64,000 bases of DNA from Pseudomonas marincola (GTDB lineage Bacteria > Pseudomonadota > Gammaproteobacteria > Pseudomonadales > Pseudomonadaceae), in NCBI RefSeq assembly GCF_900116605.1, contig NZ_FPBC01000013.1, forward strand, positions 1 through 64,000, given 5' to 3'. Numbering within the stretch: position 1 is the stretch's first letter; each line of letters starts with the position of its first letter. The notes under the pieces were generated by a model. It was not told where the DNA came from. It searched no databases and saw nothing but the letters and a program-made list of their open reading frames with translations. The translations under genes and the position numbers were made by a program. This document shows positions 9,370-20,009 of the stretch, one piece after another.

Positions 9370-9993
9370 ATGAATTTTATGTCTGCAGTGGCGGCTATGT
9401 ATCACGATGATTGCTGGGCGGCGCTTGATGCGCCGCACGACCTATCCTGGGATCAACAGGCGATTACTGATCGCAATGAAGCGCTGGCGTTTATCCAGCG
9501 CTTCGAAAGCCGGCTGTGCATCTATTCGCATTTCGAAGAGGCGCTGTACGGCCAGTACACCTTCGTTATGCCGAGTACCGAGCATGGCAGCATCACTATC
9601 TTGCCCAACCAAAATGCCTGGCACTCTACGTTTCAGGGTATTCCGGCGGCGGCGATAGAGCCCACCGGTGTGCATATATTGCCAGGTGAAGTGCTCGGGC
9701 ATTCCGGGGTCTACCTGAAAATCCCGAATAAATGCCGTTTGCTGGCCTCAAGCGAATTACCTTTTCAAAATGGTTTGCGCCTCTTGATTAAACGCTACCG
9801 CGAAGAAAGCGATGATTTCCTGCCGGTATTGCTCAAGCGCGACCTGCGCAGCTACGAGTCGCGGATGCCGTCGCTGGAGTTGTATCGGATCAATCCCGCG
9901 CATCTGACTCATATGTCCAGCGACAGCATCCGCCTGCTGCGCAAAGCCGTTGTTGGCCGCCTGCTTACCCTGTTTGCAGGGCTTGAGGCTTAA
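9370..9993 (+). CDS. Conserved hypothetical protein
   Basis: A 207-residue protein with no domain that I recognise. It lacks a signal peptide or membrane segments and has mixed alpha/beta composition with an acidic N-terminus and a basic C-terminal third. It stands alone, divergent from mksF and upstream of leuA. A second ATG at 9379 is possible because neither start has a strong ribosome site. Confidence 0.6.
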   Translation: MNFMSAVAAMYHDDCWAALDAPHDLSWDQQAITDRNEALAFIQRFESRLCIYSHFEEALYGQYTFVMPSTEHGSITILPNQNAWHSTFQGIPAAAIEPTGVHILPGEVLGHSGVYLKIPNKCRLLASSELPFQNGLRLLIKRYREESDDFLPVLLKRDLRSYESRMPSLELYRINPAHLTHMSSDSIRLLRKAVVGRLLTLFAGLEA

Positions 9994-10238
9994 TCCGCGC
10001 CGCGTTTAGTTAGTTTCCGCTGCAACCTTATCTTTAGCGCCTGCACAGGGCTGATTTCTCAGTCAATTGTGCCGTCCGGCATCGTTGGCCTTTCCGCTTG
10101 CCGTGTTTCCAGCCACAATTCACCTGTCAGGTTCGAGTTCTTGTTTTTCGGGCCGAGGTATTTTGCCGCGCACTCGACCGTTGGAGCGCGGGTGAGCGGC
10201 GTGATAGCCACAATCGGCGTTACTGAATCTAGCCTTTA

Positions 10239-10259
10239 CCAGACGCGTTAATCGTCTGG
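10239..10259 (+). promoter_or_regulatory. Hairpin in the leuA 5' leader
   Basis: A perfect 7-bp stem, CCAGACG and CGTCTGG with a 7-base loop, ends just before the leuA ribosome site (AGGAG). There is no T run, so it is not a usual terminator. It could affect access to the ribosome site. I found no leucine-rich leader peptide. Confidence 0.35.
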
Positions 10260-10275
10260 GCAACAGGAGCTGAGC

Positions 10276-11823
10276 ATGAGCAACAGTGATCGCGTAATAA
10301 TTTTCGACACCACCCTGCGTGATGGTGAACAAAGCCCGGGCGCCTCGATGACCGGTGAAGAAAAGCTGCGCATTGCCAAAGCTCTTGAACGCCTGCGCGT
10401 GGACGTAATTGAAGCGGGCTTCGCGATTGCAAGTCCGGGTGACTTTGCGGCGGTGAAGGCGATTGCTGACCACATTAAGGACAGCACGGTTTGCAGCTTA
10501 TCCCGTGCTGTAGACGCCGATATCGACCGCGCGGCTGAAGCGCTGGCCGGCGCCAACTCCGGACGGATTCACACCTTCATCGCCACCAGCCCGATCCATA
10601 TGCAGTACAAGCTGCGCATGCAGCCCGAGCAGGTTATCGAACAGGCGGTGCATGCCGTTAAACGGGCGCGTAATCAATGCGCCGACGTTGAGTTCTCCTG
10701 TGAGGATGCTGGGCGCTCCGAGATTGATTTCCTGTGCCGCATCATCGAAGCCGCCATCGATGCGGGTGCGACCACCATCAATATTCCCGACACGGTCGGC
10801 TATGCGATACCGCATCAATACGCCGCCACCATTGGCGAATTGCTGCAGCGTGTGCCGAATGCCGACAAGGCGGTGTTCTCGGTGCACTGTCATAACGACC
10901 TCGGGCTGGCCGTTGCCAACTCGTTAGCCGCCGTGGTGGCAGGTGCGCGTCAGGTGGAATGCACCATCAACGGTTTGGGCGAACGTGCAGGTAATGCGGC
11001 GCTCGAAGAAATCGTCATGGCGATTAAAACCCGTGAAGATCTGCTGGGTGTGCACACCAACATCGACACGCCGCATATCCTCAGCACCTCGCGCATGGTT
11101 TCGGGGATTACTGGTTTCCCGGTGCAGCCAAACAAGGCCATCGTGGGCGCCAATGCCTTCGCCCATGAGTCGGGCATCCATCAGGATGGCGTGCTCAAAC
11201 ACCGTGAAACCTACGAGATCATGTCGGCGCAATCCGTCGGCTGGCACACCAATAAAATGGTCATGGGCAAGCACTCGGGGCGTAACGCTTTCCGTACCCG
11301 GCTTGATGAGCTGGGGATTGTTCTGGCCGGTGAGGCTGAATTGAATGCAGCCTTTGCCCGCTTCAAGGATCTGGCGGACAAGAAGCACGAAATTTTTGAC
11401 GAAGACCTGCAAGCGCTGGTCTCCGAGACGCTGGCCGCCGAAGCGCCCGAGCACTTCAAGTTGGTCACGCTGGAAGTCGCCAGCAAAACCGGTGAAGTGC
11501 CTGACGCCAAAGTGGTAATCAGCGTTGCCGGCATTGAGCACAGCGCCCGCTCGGCAGGTTCGGGGCCGGTGGATGCGACATTCAAGGCGCTGGAGCAGAT
11601 TGCCCGGTCAGAGGCCACCTTGCAGCTCTACTCGGTAAACGCGATCACTCAAGGCACAGACTCGCAAGGCGAGGTGACTGTTCGTCTTGAAAAGGGTGGC
11701 CGTATTGTTAATGGTAATGGTGCCGACACCGATATTCTGGTGGCCTCGGCCAAAGCCTACATTGATGCCTTGAATCTCATGCAAATGGGACTCAAGGCGC
11801 ATCCACAGGTAGCTGACGTTTGA
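10276..11823 (+). CDS. leuA: 2-isopropylmalate synthase
   Basis: A 515-residue enzyme of the E. coli LeuA type that condenses acetyl-CoA with 2-oxoisovalerate, the first committed step of leucine synthesis. Visible motifs are [13 protein letters not shown] near the N-terminus (catalytic Arg15, metal ligand Asp16), the metal-binding HCHND motif in the TIM barrel, and the [15 protein letters not shown] loop. A C-terminal leucine-sensing domain of about 130 residues is present. The start has AGGAG 7 bases upstream. Its stop codon overlaps the TTG start of the next gene, so the two are translationally coupled, which is an unusual partner for leuA. Confidence 0.97.
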   Translation: MSNSDRVIIFDTTLRDGEQSPGASMTGEEKLRIAKALERLRVDVIEAGFAIASPGDFAAVKAIADHIKDSTVCSLSRAVDADIDRAAEALAGANSGRIHTFIATSPIHMQYKLRMQPEQVIEQAVHAVKRARNQCADVEFSCEDAGRSEIDFLCRIIEAAIDAGATTINIPDTVGYAIPHQYAATIGELLQRVPNADKAVFSVHCHNDLGLAVANSLAAVVAGARQVECTINGLGERAGNAALEEIVMAIKTREDLLGVHTNIDTPHILSTSRMVSGITGFPVQPNKAIVGANAFAHESGIHQDGVLKHRETYEIMSAQSVGWHTNKMVMGKHSGRNAFRTRLDELGIVLAGEAELNAAFARFKDLADKKHEIFDEDLQALVSETLAAEAPEHFKLVTLEVASKTGEVPDAKVVISVAGIEHSARSAGSGPVDATFKALEQIARSEATLQLYSVNAITQGTDSQGEVTVRLEKGGRIVNGNGADTDILVASAKAYIDALNLMQMGLKAHPQVADV

Positions 11824-12683
11824 TTCCAGAATTACGCCGCCGTGCTTATCTAAGCGCCATGCAGGTAGCCACTTGGCTGCCGCGTGGCGTGCTGCCATTT
11901 GCTGCGCCATCGCGGCCCGAACTGCTTGAGGTTCTCCCAGCCGAACCTGAAATGGCTGCTACACCAACTGCCGAGCCCGTTGCACAACAGCGCGTGCAAG
12001 CGGCTGAAACTGCCGAACGGGAACCCGCTAGACCGGTGGCAACCGCACAGGGCGCTGCGGGGCTGCAAAGTGTCCGCGCGCAACTTGAAGGCGCACGTCC
12101 GCAAACGCCAGCGCGTATTAATCCACCGGCGAATGATGATGGCGAAACTGAAAAAGCTGAGGCTACGATTGAGGTCAGTGCCAAGCCGGTTGCTGTACAG
12201 CCGCCGCGTTTTGCCTTGCAGCTACTGAAGGCCGGGGCGTGCCATGTTCTGGTTGAACTGCCCACTGGCGAGGCGTTGCAAGGGCGCGACCCGGCTTACT
12301 TGTTGCTCAAAGACTTGCTGCGTGCCGCTGGCCTGCCGGACAGCCCGCAGATAATCGGGGAGCCGGTGCGCTGGCCATTGTTGTCACGCGGCAACATGGA
12401 TCAAGGCCCGGCGGCGGCGCTGGAGTTTGTGCAGTCATTTACCGCCGCACGCATCGAAGAGCAGGGCGGTTGCAGCTGCCTGTGGCTGGTTGGATTACCG
12501 GCAATTCGTTTTGCCGGCGATGCGCACGAAGACGCCTACAACCGCGAGTTGCAGGTCGAAGGTGTCGGCGCCGCCTGGGCATTGCCCGGGTTGGAGTTGT
12601 TAATGGATGAGCCAGCCCGCAAGGCTGAGCTTTGGCAAGCGATGCGCCGAGTGCGCCAACGTTGGATGAGTCAGGCTGAATGA
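11820..12683 (+). CDS. holD: Probable cryptic DNA polymerase III psi subunit (HolD)
   Basis: A 287-residue protein from a TTG start that overlaps the leuA stop. I align both ends with E. coli psi. The N-terminal [18 protein letters not shown] resembles psi SRRDWQLQQLGITQW, and the C-terminal [20 protein letters not shown] resembles psi ALTDLRANPTARAALW. Psi ties the clamp loader to chi and SSB. Between them lies an Ala/Pro/Glu-rich linker (about residues 45-120), which explains why such genes are often called TonB-like. The gene sits directly before rimI, as holD does in E. coli. The TTG start is needed to include the psi-like N-terminus; an ATG at 11859 would delete it. Confidence 0.75.
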   Translation: MIPELRRRAYLSAMQVATWLPRGVLPFAAPSRPELLEVLPAEPEMAATPTAEPVAQQRVQAAETAEREPARPVATAQGAAGLQSVRAQLEGARPQTPARINPPANDDGETEKAEATIEVSAKPVAVQPPRFALQLLKAGACHVLVELPTGEALQGRDPAYLLLKDLLRAAGLPDSPQIIGEPVRWPLLSRGNMDQGPAAALEFVQSFTAARIEEQGGCSCLWLVGLPAIRFAGDAHEDAYNRELQVEGVGAAWALPGLELLMDEPARKAELWQAMRRVRQRWMSQAE

Positions 12684-13132
12684 GTGACGCAATTAGTTTT
12701 CGGCCGATGACAGAGGCAGATATCGAAACAGTTTTGAAAGTGGAATACGCAGCGTTCAGTCACCCCTGGACGCGCGGCACCTTTCTCGACAGCATTAAAT
12801 CGTATGACTGCTGGGTGATGCTTGAAGGCAATCAGCAGGTCGGTCACGGTGTAATCAATGTAATTCTGGATGAAGCGCACCTGCTCAATATCACCGTAAA
12901 GCCCGAAAGTCAGGGGCGTGGGTTGGGCCTGCGCCTGCTTGAACACTTGATGCAGCGCGCCCTGCAACTGAAAGCCGGTGAGTGCTTTCTGGAAGTTCGG
13001 GCCAGCAACGAAACCGCGTATCGCCTTTATGAGCGTTACGGCTTCAATGAGATTGGCCGTCGTCGTGACTACTATCCGGCCGTTGGCGGGCGTGAAGACG
13101 CGCTGGTCATGGCGTGTACCCTGATCGACTGA
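12680..13132 (+). CDS. rimI: Ribosomal protein S18-alanine N-acetyltransferase RimI
   Basis: A 150-residue GNAT acetyltransferase. The acetyl-CoA loop is PESQGRGLGLRL (near residues 74-85), and the C-terminal motif ASNETAYRLYERYGF is typical of RimI, followed by RRDYYP. RimI acetylates the N-terminal alanine of S18. It overlaps holD by 4 bases (ATGA) and ends at a strong terminator. Confidence 0.93.
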   Translation: MSDAISFRPMTEADIETVLKVEYAAFSHPWTRGTFLDSIKSYDCWVMLEGNQQVGHGVINVILDEAHLLNITVKPESQGRGLGLRLLEHLMQRALQLKAGECFLEVRASNETAYRLYERYGFNEIGRRRDYYPAVGGREDALVMACTLID

Positions 13133-13146
13133 TTGCGCTTACAGAT

Positions 13147-13183
13147 AAAGCCCTCAAGTTGTTTACCGGCTTGAGGGCTTTTT
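13147..13183 (+). terminator. Rho-independent terminator after rimI
   Basis: AAAGCCCTCAAG pairs with CTTGAGGGCTTT, followed by T residues. It ends the leuA-holD-rimI transcription unit. Confidence 0.85.
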
Positions 13184-13307
13184 GCTTGGGCCGGGCAATC
13201 GCCGCTTGCGGCATCAACGCGCGTGACTGTGACTCACAGGTCAAGTAGCTTGTCATGCTCAGCATGTCTTGCGTATTGTGCGCGCTTGAATACCCGGGAG
13301 AAGCACC

Positions 13308-13952
13308 ATGAGTGACTTACAGCAACTGCTCGACAATAACGCTCGCTGGGCGGAGTCGATCACTCAAAGGGACCCTGAGTTCTTCGCCAAACTGGCCAAG
13401 CAGCAGACGCCCGAATACTTGTGGATCGGGTGTTCCGATGCTCGCGTTCCGGCCAATGAAATCGTTGGCATGTTGCCAGGCGATCTGTTTGTTCACCGCA
13501 ATGTTGCCAACGTGGTCCTGCATACCGACATGAACTGCCTGTCGGTTATCCAGTACGCCGTGGATGTGCTCAAGGTCAAACATATTCTGGTCACCGGCCA
13601 CTATGGTTGCGGCGGCGTGCGTGCGGCCATGCAGAACACCCAGTACGGGCTGATTGACGGCTGGCTGCGCAATATTCGCGACCTCTATTACGAACACTGC
13701 AAGAGCCTCGAAACACTGCCGACCGAAGAGGCGCGGGTAGACCGCCTTTGCGAGCTGAATGTGATCCATCAGGTGGCCAACGTCAGCCACACCAGCATCG
13801 TCCAGAATGCCTGGCATCGCGGCCAGCCGTTGTCGGTGCATGGCTGCATTTACGGGATTAAAGACGGTCGTTGGAAAGACCTCAACGTCACCGTCGAAGG
13901 TATTGATCAGTTGCCCAACCAATACCGCTTGCGTCCGCTCGGGCAAAGCTGA
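13308..13952 (+). CDS. can: Beta-class carbonic anhydrase
   Basis: A 214-residue beta-carbonic anhydrase that interconverts CO2 and bicarbonate. Zinc ligands are Cys42 (in CSDARVP, with the Asp44-Arg46 dyad), His98 and Cys101 (in GHYGCGG). The length is normal for the E. coli Can type. GGGAGAAGCACC before ATG gives a good ribosome site. The DMT transporter gene starts 5 bases after its stop, so the two are probably co-transcribed. Confidence 0.95.
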   Translation: MSDLQQLLDNNARWAESITQRDPEFFAKLAKQQTPEYLWIGCSDARVPANEIVGMLPGDLFVHRNVANVVLHTDMNCLSVIQYAVDVLKVKHILVTGHYGCGGVRAAMQNTQYGLIDGWLRNIRDLYYEHCKSLETLPTEEARVDRLCELNVIHQVANVSHTSIVQNAWHRGQPLSVHGCIYGIKDGRWKDLNVTVEGIDQLPNQYRLRPLGQS

Positions 13953-13957
13953 AACCT

Positions 13958-14899
13958 ATGAATAACTCACGCATGTTGGCCATGGTTGGCCTGTTGTTGG
14001 CGGTGTTGTGCTGGTCGGGAAATGCCTTGGTCGCACGCGCGTTCAACGGTGAAATACCGCCGTTTACGCTGGCGTTCTGGCGTTGGTTGCTGGCGCTGTC
14101 GTTGCTGCTACCGTTTGTCATCAGGCCTTTGCTGCGCCATCGTCAAGCGCTGCGCAATGCCGGCTGGCGCCTCTTGGTGCTCGCGGCAACCGGCGTTGCC
14201 GTCTATAACTCGCTGCTCTACACCGCGGCGCACAGCACCGCTGCGATCAATATAACGCTGGTTAATACCTGTCTGCCGCTGATGACTTTTATCGGCGGTG
14301 GTTTGTTGTTGGGCGAGTGGCCGCTGCGCCGCGCCTGGTTCGGCATGGCATTGGCGGCACTGGGTTTGCTGGTGCTGATCAGCCGTGGCAGTTTCGCTAC
14401 ATTGCAGACGTTGTCGTTCAATCGTGGCGATTTAATCATGCTGGTCGCGGTGGCAGATTGGGCCCTTTATTCGCTGTTGCTGCGTCGCTGGGCGCCGTAT
14501 TTGCAGCCAATTCCACCGTTGGCTTTGCTGGGCATGCTGATGTTGTTGGGCGTGCCGATGATCGTGCCGTTCTACCTGTATGAACTCAGTCAGGGCGCGA
14601 CATTTACGCCAACCCCAAGCACGCTGGCGGCTATTGGTTACACCGCGGTATTTGCCTCACTGGTCGCGTATCTGGCATGGAATCACGGCATCCGGGTCAT
14701 GGGCGCGGCCAAAGCGGCGCTGACCAATTACCTGATGCCTGTATTCACCGCCATTCTCGGCTGGCTGCTGCTGGATGAGGGGCTGCAAGGCTTCCATTGG
14801 GTTGGCGGCGCACTGATCTTTTCCGGGCTGTTGTTGGCCACTCAGATCAAAAGCAACGCGCCAGCGCCTGTGCCCGCTCAAGCCCGGGCGATCGATTAA
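13958..14899 (+). CDS. EamA/DMT-family transporter
   Basis: A 313-residue integral membrane protein with about ten hydrophobic segments in two EamA repeats. Each repeat carries the typical late motif, for example the TNYLMPVFTAILGWLLLDE region near residue 245. DMT proteins export metabolites or drugs; the substrate cannot be inferred. Its stop overlaps the stop of the convergent small membrane gene by 4 bases. Confidence 0.88.
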   Translation: MNNSRMLAMVGLLLAVLCWSGNALVARAFNGEIPPFTLAFWRWLLALSLLLPFVIRPLLRHRQALRNAGWRLLVLAATGVAVYNSLLYTAAHSTAAINITLVNTCLPLMTFIGGGLLLGEWPLRRAWFGMALAALGLLVLISRGSFATLQTLSFNRGDLIMLVAVADWALYSLLLRRWAPYLQPIPPLALLGMLMLLGVPMIVPFYLYELSQGATFTPTPSTLAAIGYTAVFASLVAYLAWNHGIRVMGAAKAALTNYLMPVFTAILGWLLLDEGLQGFHWVGGALIFSGLLLATQIKSNAPAPVPAQARAID

Positions 14900-15117
14900 C
14901 TGGGGATTTGAAACTGCAGCGCGCCCAGCGCCAGTTTCATCCACAGCATCGAGGCCAAAAAGCCCAGTACGCTTAGCGTGGTAAAACCGACCACGATCCC
15001 CAGCGCGATTTGCTTCCACAAACCGGCAAAGTTGTTGCCCGATTTCGGCTGATAGCGCTCGAAATCGGGTTCAGCGTGCAGGCGTTCTGCGCGCAGGTTA
15101 TCGAAATTAGTGTCCAC
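14896..15117 (-). CDS. Small inner-membrane protein of unknown function
   Basis: A 73-residue protein from a GTG start chosen because GGAG lies 7 bases upstream. A longer frame up to 15210 exists without a ribosome site. The first 33 residues are polar and charged (LRAERLHAEPDFERYQP). One long hydrophobic helix pair follows to the C-terminus. I do not recognise the family. Confidence 0.6.
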   Translation of the reverse strand: MDTNFDNLRAERLHAEPDFERYQPKSGNNFAGLWKQIALGIVVGFTTLSVLGFLASMLWMKLALGALQFQIPS

Positions 15118-15439
15118 AGGTGTTCTCCACAAAATCAGCGAGCTGGACGTGCCGGATGTGTGCAGGCCAGGGCGCGAATCAAGCTGCGGATTATGCGGCT
15201 GTTCGGCCATCTCGGTAAGCTGATTTAGCTGCCATCAGGCAGATTTTTTTGCAGCGCAGAGCGGGCATGAACGCAATTGCAGTCACGGTCTTAAACACGG
15301 TCTGCTGGTTTTTCGCGCCGCGCAAAATTTGCCTGCAGGCGAAACTGCGGTATGTTGCCGCGATGCCGTCAGCTCATTGCGCAACTATTCAGCAAGCGCT
15401 GAGCTGGCTCCCATTCAAGACGTATCGAGGTCGTTCAGC

Positions 15440-15934
15440 ATGCACACCGATTCACTCCAGGACACCGTCGCACCAGAAGGCGTTTGCTATGGTTGCGGCT
15501 CCAGCAATCCGCATGGTCTGCATGTTAAGAGCTTCTGGCATGAAGACGGTGTGCATGTAATGGCCGAGCATTTGCCCGACAGCAAATATTGCGGATGGCC
15601 GGAACTGGTATACGGCGGGCTGATCGCGATGCTGGTGGATTGCCATTCCAACTGGACGGCAATGGCCTATCACTACCGCGAGGAAGGCCGCCAACTCGGC
15701 AGCTTGCCGCGCATTGACTGTGTGACCGGCAATCTCGGCATCAAATTCATCAAGCCGACACCCATGGGCGTGCCGCTAACTCTGCGCGCCAAAGTCGAGG
15801 GCGAAGTCGGGCGCAAGAGCCGTATTATCTGCGAGGTGTATGCCGGTGATGTGCTGACCGCGATTGGCGACTCGATATTTGTGCGGGTCGATACCGCACA
15901 GTTAAGCGCCGCTGCGCACGGGCGTAACGAGTAA
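15440..15934 (+). CDS. PaaI-family hot-dog thioesterase
   Basis: A 164-residue hot-dog-fold protein of the acyl-CoA thioesterase type. A short N-terminal CYGCGSSNPHGLH segment precedes the fold. The central helix motif is YGGLIAMLVDCHSNW, and the last strand ends at about residue 150. The start is ATG 15440, with GAGG 9 bases upstream. The CxxCG-plus-hot-dog form is common among uncharacterised thioesterases; the substrate is unknown. Confidence 0.8.
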   Translation: MHTDSLQDTVAPEGVCYGCGSSNPHGLHVKSFWHEDGVHVMAEHLPDSKYCGWPELVYGGLIAMLVDCHSNWTAMAYHYREEGRQLGSLPRIDCVTGNLGIKFIKPTPMGVPLTLRAKVEGEVGRKSRIICEVYAGDVLTAIGDSIFVRVDTAQLSAAAHGRNE

Positions 15935-16031
15935 CGCTAAGCGTCTGCACGTGGCTTGATCAGGCTGAGCGCTTCACAAAGCGTCAGCCGCTGCAAACAA
16001 GGTTCGCTGACTTGGCCGGCGAAGCTGAATT

Positions 16032-16055
16032 AAAAAGCCCCGCACAGGGCGGGGC
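16032..16055 (-). terminator. Rho-independent terminator of the cyo operon
   Basis: On the minus strand GCCCCGC pairs with GCGGGGC, followed by five T residues, 61 bases after the cyoE stop. Confidence 0.8.
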
Positions 16056-16115
16056 AAAGGGAGCGAGTTGAGCGCCGCAAAGCAGCGCCCAGAACACCCC
16101 AGCATCTGCAATGCC

Positions 16116-17003
16116 TTACAACATGGTCAGTAAACTGGTGTGCGGTATGGCCTGAAAATCAATCGACATCATCAGGCTCAGAGCGCTGATGGTGACGATG
16201 GAAAAGGCGAACAACTTGCGTGCCCAGAGGCGGTCATCCACGGCGCGGTAGCCGGAGAGCGCGATTACCAACCACCAAGCACTGACCAGCAACGCGATTA
16301 ACAAGTAGCCATAACCGGCGAAACCGGTGAGGGTGAGCAGCAACGATGCGCCAGTAAATGCCAGGATGTAGAGAACAATCTGCAGCTTGGTCGCGTCTAT
16401 CCCACGCTTAACCGGCAACACAGGAATACCCGCTGCCTGGTAATCGCTGAGGCGGAATATGGCAATGGCGAAGGAGTGCGGCATCTGCCATAAGCAGAAG
16501 ATCAGCAACAGCACTGCAGCACCGGTGTCGAACTGGCCTGTGACTGCGCAGTAACCCACGACCGGAGGCATCGCTCCGGACAAGCTGCCCACCAAGGTGC
16601 CATATTCCGAGGTGCGCTTGAGCCACAAACTGTAGAGCCCGACATACACCACATAGCCCACCGCCGCCAAGGCAGTGGCAAGTGGCGTTGTCTTGAACCA
16701 CAGCAGGCTGAACCCGGCGAGCCCCAGGACGACGCCATGGGCCAGCGCTGCCTTGAGCGAGATTTTGCCGGTGACCAGCACCCGGTCGCGGGTGCGCGCC
16801 ATGTGCTGGTCGATATCGCGGTCAATGCAGTTGTTCATTACGCATCCACTGGCCACCACCAGCGATAAGCCAATCACGGTAGACAGCAGTAACATCAGGT
16901 CGATATGGCCCTGCGCTGCCAGGAAGTATCCACCTGCAACGGCAATCAGATTGCCGAAGATGATTCCGGGCTTGGTGATCAGAAGATAGCGTTTGAACTT
17001 CAT
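16116..17003 (-). CDS. cyoE: Protoheme IX farnesyltransferase (heme O synthase)
   Basis: A 295-residue UbiA-family membrane prenyltransferase that makes heme O for cytochrome bo3. The prenyl-diphosphate-binding NxxxDxxxD motif is seen in [18 protein letters not shown]. About eight or nine membrane segments follow. ATG 17003 is chosen because it gives the conserved [18 protein letters not shown] start, 2 bases after the cyoD stop. It is the last gene of cyoABCDE. Confidence 0.95.
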   Translation of the reverse strand: MKFKRYLLITKPGIIFGNLIAVAGGYFLAAQGHIDLMLLLSTVIGLSLVVASGCVMNNCIDRDIDQHMARTRDRVLVTGKISLKAALAHGVVLGLAGFSLLWFKTTPLATALAAVGYVVYVGLYSLWLKRTSEYGTLVGSLSGAMPPVVGYCAVTGQFDTGAAVLLLIFCLWQMPHSFAIAIFRLSDYQAAGIPVLPVKRGIDATKLQIVLYILAFTGASLLLTLTGFAGYGYLLIALLVSAWWLVIALSGYRAVDDRLWARKLFAFSIVTISALSLMMSIDFQAIPHTSLLTML

Positions 17004-17005
17004 GG

Positions 17006-17344
17006 TCACATCCACGGCATCATCAGTTGGTCGGCATTGACCATAATCCAGATCGCCAGCCCTACCAGCATCACGATGATCAACACCGTGAACAGGAAGG
17101 CCAGCAGATTCCAGCGGCCTTCAGACGATGTGTTCATGTGCAGGAAGCAAACCAGGTGCACCAGGACCTGAACCACGCCCAGCACCACCATCGAAGTTAG
17201 CGCCACACTGCGCGAGAAATCGCCGCTCATGACCATCGCGAACGGAATCACCGTGAGGATTACCGAGAGGATGAATCCGATGGCGTAGGACCGCACGCTG
17301 CCGTGGCTTTCACCGGCATGACTGTGTGCTTGTGCGTGGCTCAT
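17006..17344 (-). CDS. cyoD: Cytochrome bo3 ubiquinol oxidase subunit IV
   Basis: A 112-residue protein with a His-rich N-terminus ([15 protein letters not shown]) and three membrane helices, including the conserved HxxCFLHMN motif. It aids assembly of the copper site of the oxidase. Its start overlaps the cyoC stop by 4 bases. Confidence 0.94.
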   Translation of the reverse strand: MSHAQAHSHAGESHGSVRSYAIGFILSVILTVIPFAMVMSGDFSRSVALTSMVVLGVVQVLVHLVCFLHMNTSSEGRWNLLAFLFTVLIIVMLVGLAIWIMVNADQLMMPWM

Positions 17345-17967
17345 TGGGCAACTCCCATCAGGTAAACAACGGTGAAGACGCAGATCCAGACGATGTCGAG
17401 GAAGTGCCAGAACAGGCTCAAGCACGACAAGCGAGTGGTGTTCTGAGGCGTCAGGCCGCGGGTGTAAACCTGCGCCATCATGACCACCATCCACACCAGC
17501 CCGGCGGTTACGTGCAAACCGTGCATGCCGACCAAGGTGAAGAACGAGGAGAGGAAGGCGCTGCGGTTCGGTCCAAAGCCTTCTGCGATCAGGTGATGGA
17601 ACTCGTTGATTTCCATGCCAATGAAGCCAAGGCCGCAGAGGAATGTGAGGAACAGCCAGGCAATGGTTTTGCCTTTATCAGCTTTGTGCGCCGCCAGCAT
17701 GGCCATGCCGTAGGTGCAACTGCTCACCAGCAGCAGGGCGGTTTCGACCAGCACATAAGGCAGCTCGAAAATGTCCTTGCCGCTTGGGCCGCCTGCGGTG
17801 TGATTAACCAGCACTGCATAGGTTGCAAAAACGCTGGCGAACAGAATGCAGTCGGTCATCAGGTACAGCCAGAAGCCGAAAACCGTCATGTCACCGCTGT
17901 CATGCCCGTGATCATGTTCGTGGGCCGAGTCCGCGTCGTGTTGCGAGTCAAGAATTGCCGTAGACAT
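17341..17967 (-). CDS. cyoC: Cytochrome bo3 ubiquinol oxidase subunit III
   Basis: A 208-residue heme-copper oxidase subunit III with five membrane helices. The first 26 residues are rich in His and Asp. Family motifs [21 protein letters not shown] and the late [11 protein letters not shown] are clear. It overlaps cyoD by 4 bases and follows cyoB after 5 bases. Confidence 0.95.
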   Translation of the reverse strand: MSTAILDSQHDADSAHEHDHGHDSGDMTVFGFWLYLMTDCILFASVFATYAVLVNHTAGGPSGKDIFELPYVLVETALLLVSSCTYGMAMLAAHKADKGKTIAWLFLTFLCGLGFIGMEINEFHHLIAEGFGPNRSAFLSSFFTLVGMHGLHVTAGLVWMVVMMAQVYTRGLTPQNTTRLSCLSLFWHFLDIVWICVFTVVYLMGVAQ

Positions 17968-17972
17968 GCGAA

Positions 17973-20003
17973 TTACACCTCTTGCGCAAGTTGCTGGGCG
18001 TGTTTTGCGGATGTCTGCGCCCGGTTGTTGGTGTGCGCCGAATCATGCGGGAAGCGCTGGTTTTCGATACGCTCGATTTCATCCGGCTGCACGTAGTAGT
18101 CAACGTCCTGGTTGTAGCTGCGCACAACGAAGGTGGCGACCATGGCGATGAAAGTCAGGCCTGCCAGCCACCAGATGTGCCAGACCATGGCAAAGCCGAA
18201 TACCGCACCGACCAGGCCGATAATCAGACCCGCCGCCGTGTTTTTGGGCATGTGGATTGGGCTGTAACGGGCCGGGCGCAGGTAGGCCGTATCGTTTTCT
18301 TTCATCTCGTGGAATGCATCGATTGCATGCACAGTGGGTAGCTGCGCAAAGTTGTAAAACGGAGGTGGCGATGAGGTGGACCATTCCAGAGTACGGCCGC
18401 CCCATGGATCGCCAGTGTGGTCACGCAGCGCGTCACGGTTTTTGATGCTGACCAGAATCTGGGCGATCTGGAATGCAATGCCGCAAAAAATCAGCACCGC
18501 GCCAAAGAAGGCGACAATCAGGTACGGATGCCACAGCGGGTTGTCGTAGTGGTTCAGGCGACGGGTCATGCCCATGAAACCCAGCACGTAGAGTGGCATG
18601 AACGCCACGAAAAAGCCCGTGATCCAGCACCAGAAGGCGCATTTGCCCAGACGCTCGTCGAGCTTGAAGCCAAAGGCTTTAGGGAACCAGAAAGTGAAAC
18701 CAGCCAGGTAACCGAATACCGCCCCGCCAATAATCGTGTTGTGGAAGTGGGCAATCAGAAACAGGCTGTTGTGCAATACATAGTCGGCCCCGGGAACGGC
18801 TAGCAGTACGCCGGTCATGCCGCCCACGGTGAAGGTCACCATAAAGCCCAGAGTCCAGAGAACCGGCGTGGTGAAGTGCAGGCGGCCACGGAAAATCGTG
18901 AACAGCCAGTTGAACAGTTTCACCCCGGTGGGTACCGAGATGATCATGGTGGCGACACCGAAGAAGGCGTTTACGTTGGCGCCGGAGCCCATGGTGAAGA
19001 AGTGATGCAGCCAGACCACGAAGCCCAGAATGGTGATGGCTGCAGTCGCCCAGACCATTGAGGTGTAACCGAACAGACGCTTGCCGGTGAAGGTGGAGAT
19101 CACTTCCGAGAACACACCAAAGGCCGGCAGGATCAGGATATACACCTCTGGATGGCCCCAGGCCCAGAACAGGTTGATGTACATCATGGCGTTGCCGCCA
19201 AGCTCGTTGGTGAAGAAGTGCATGTCCAGATAGCGGTCCAGGCTGAGCAGCGCCAGAGTCGCGGTGAGAATCGGGAACGAGGCAACAATCAGAATGTTGG
19301 TGAATGTGCAGGTCCAGGTGAAGATCGGCATTTGCATCAGCTTCATGCCGGGCGTGCGCATCTTCAGCACGGTCACCAGGAAGTTGACCCCCGTTAGCAG
19401 CGTGCCTAAACCGGATAACTGCAAGGCCCAGATGTAATAGTCGACTCCCACTCCCGGGCTGTATCCAAGCTCCGACAACGGTGGATAAGCGACCCAGCCG
19501 GTGCGCGCGAACTCACCCACTCCCAGCGACACGTTGACCAGAATCGCACCGGCGACAAATAGCCAGAAGCTCAGTGAGTTGAGGAACGGGAAGGCCACGT
19601 CGCGAGCACCGATTTGCAGCGGTACGGCGATGTTCATCAAGCCGACCATGAACGGCATGGCCATGAAAATGATCATGATCACACCGTGGGCGGTGAAGAT
19701 CTGGTCATAGTGTTCTGGCGGCAGGAAACCGTGATTGGCGCCCTCGGCCATCGCGAGCTGGCCGCGCATCATGATGGCGTCCGCGAAGCCGCGCAGCAGC
19801 ATGATCATGGCGACGAAGATGTACATGACGCCGATTTTTTTGTGGTCAACCGAGGTCAGCCATTCGGTCCACAGGTACGACCACTTGCGGTAATAGGTCA
19901 GGGCGGCCACGACGGCCAGGCCAATCAGGGCGACGACTGCCAGAGTGCCCATGACAATGGGGACGTCCAGGGGCACTGCGTCAAGCGTTAACAAGCCAAA
20001 CAT
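17973..20003 (-). CDS. cyoB: Cytochrome bo3 ubiquinol oxidase subunit I
   Basis: The 676-residue catalytic subunit. It reduces O2 with electrons from ubiquinol and pumps protons. Signature segments include [12 protein letters not shown], the [21 protein letters not shown] copper-B and tyrosine region, the LHHFFTMG histidine pair and the HFHNTIIGG heme ligands. The length is typical of CyoB, with extra helices at both ends. Confidence 0.98.
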   Translation of the reverse strand: MFGLLTLDAVPLDVPIVMGTLAVVALIGLAVVAALTYYRKWSYLWTEWLTSVDHKKIGVMYIFVAMIMLLRGFADAIMMRGQLAMAEGANHGFLPPEHYDQIFTAHGVIMIIFMAMPFMVGLMNIAVPLQIGARDVAFPFLNSLSFWLFVAGAILVNVSLGVGEFARTGWVAYPPLSELGYSPGVGVDYYIWALQLSGLGTLLTGVNFLVTVLKMRTPGMKLMQMPIFTWTCTFTNILIVASFPILTATLALLSLDRYLDMHFFTNELGGNAMMYINLFWAWGHPEVYILILPAFGVFSEVISTFTGKRLFGYTSMVWATAAITILGFVVWLHHFFTMGSGANVNAFFGVATMIISVPTGVKLFNWLFTIFRGRLHFTTPVLWTLGFMVTFTVGGMTGVLLAVPGADYVLHNSLFLIAHFHNTIIGGAVFGYLAGFTFWFPKAFGFKLDERLGKCAFWCWITGFFVAFMPLYVLGFMGMTRRLNHYDNPLWHPYLIVAFFGAVLIFCGIAFQIAQILVSIKNRDALRDHTGDPWGGRTLEWSTSSPPPFYNFAQLPTVHAIDAFHEMKENDTAYLRPARYSPIHMPKNTAAGLIIGLVGAVFGFAMVWHIWWLAGLTFIAMVATFVVRSYNQDVDYYVQPDEIERIENQRFPHDSAHTNNRAQTSAKHAQQLAQEV

Positions 20004-20009
20004 CAGTGA

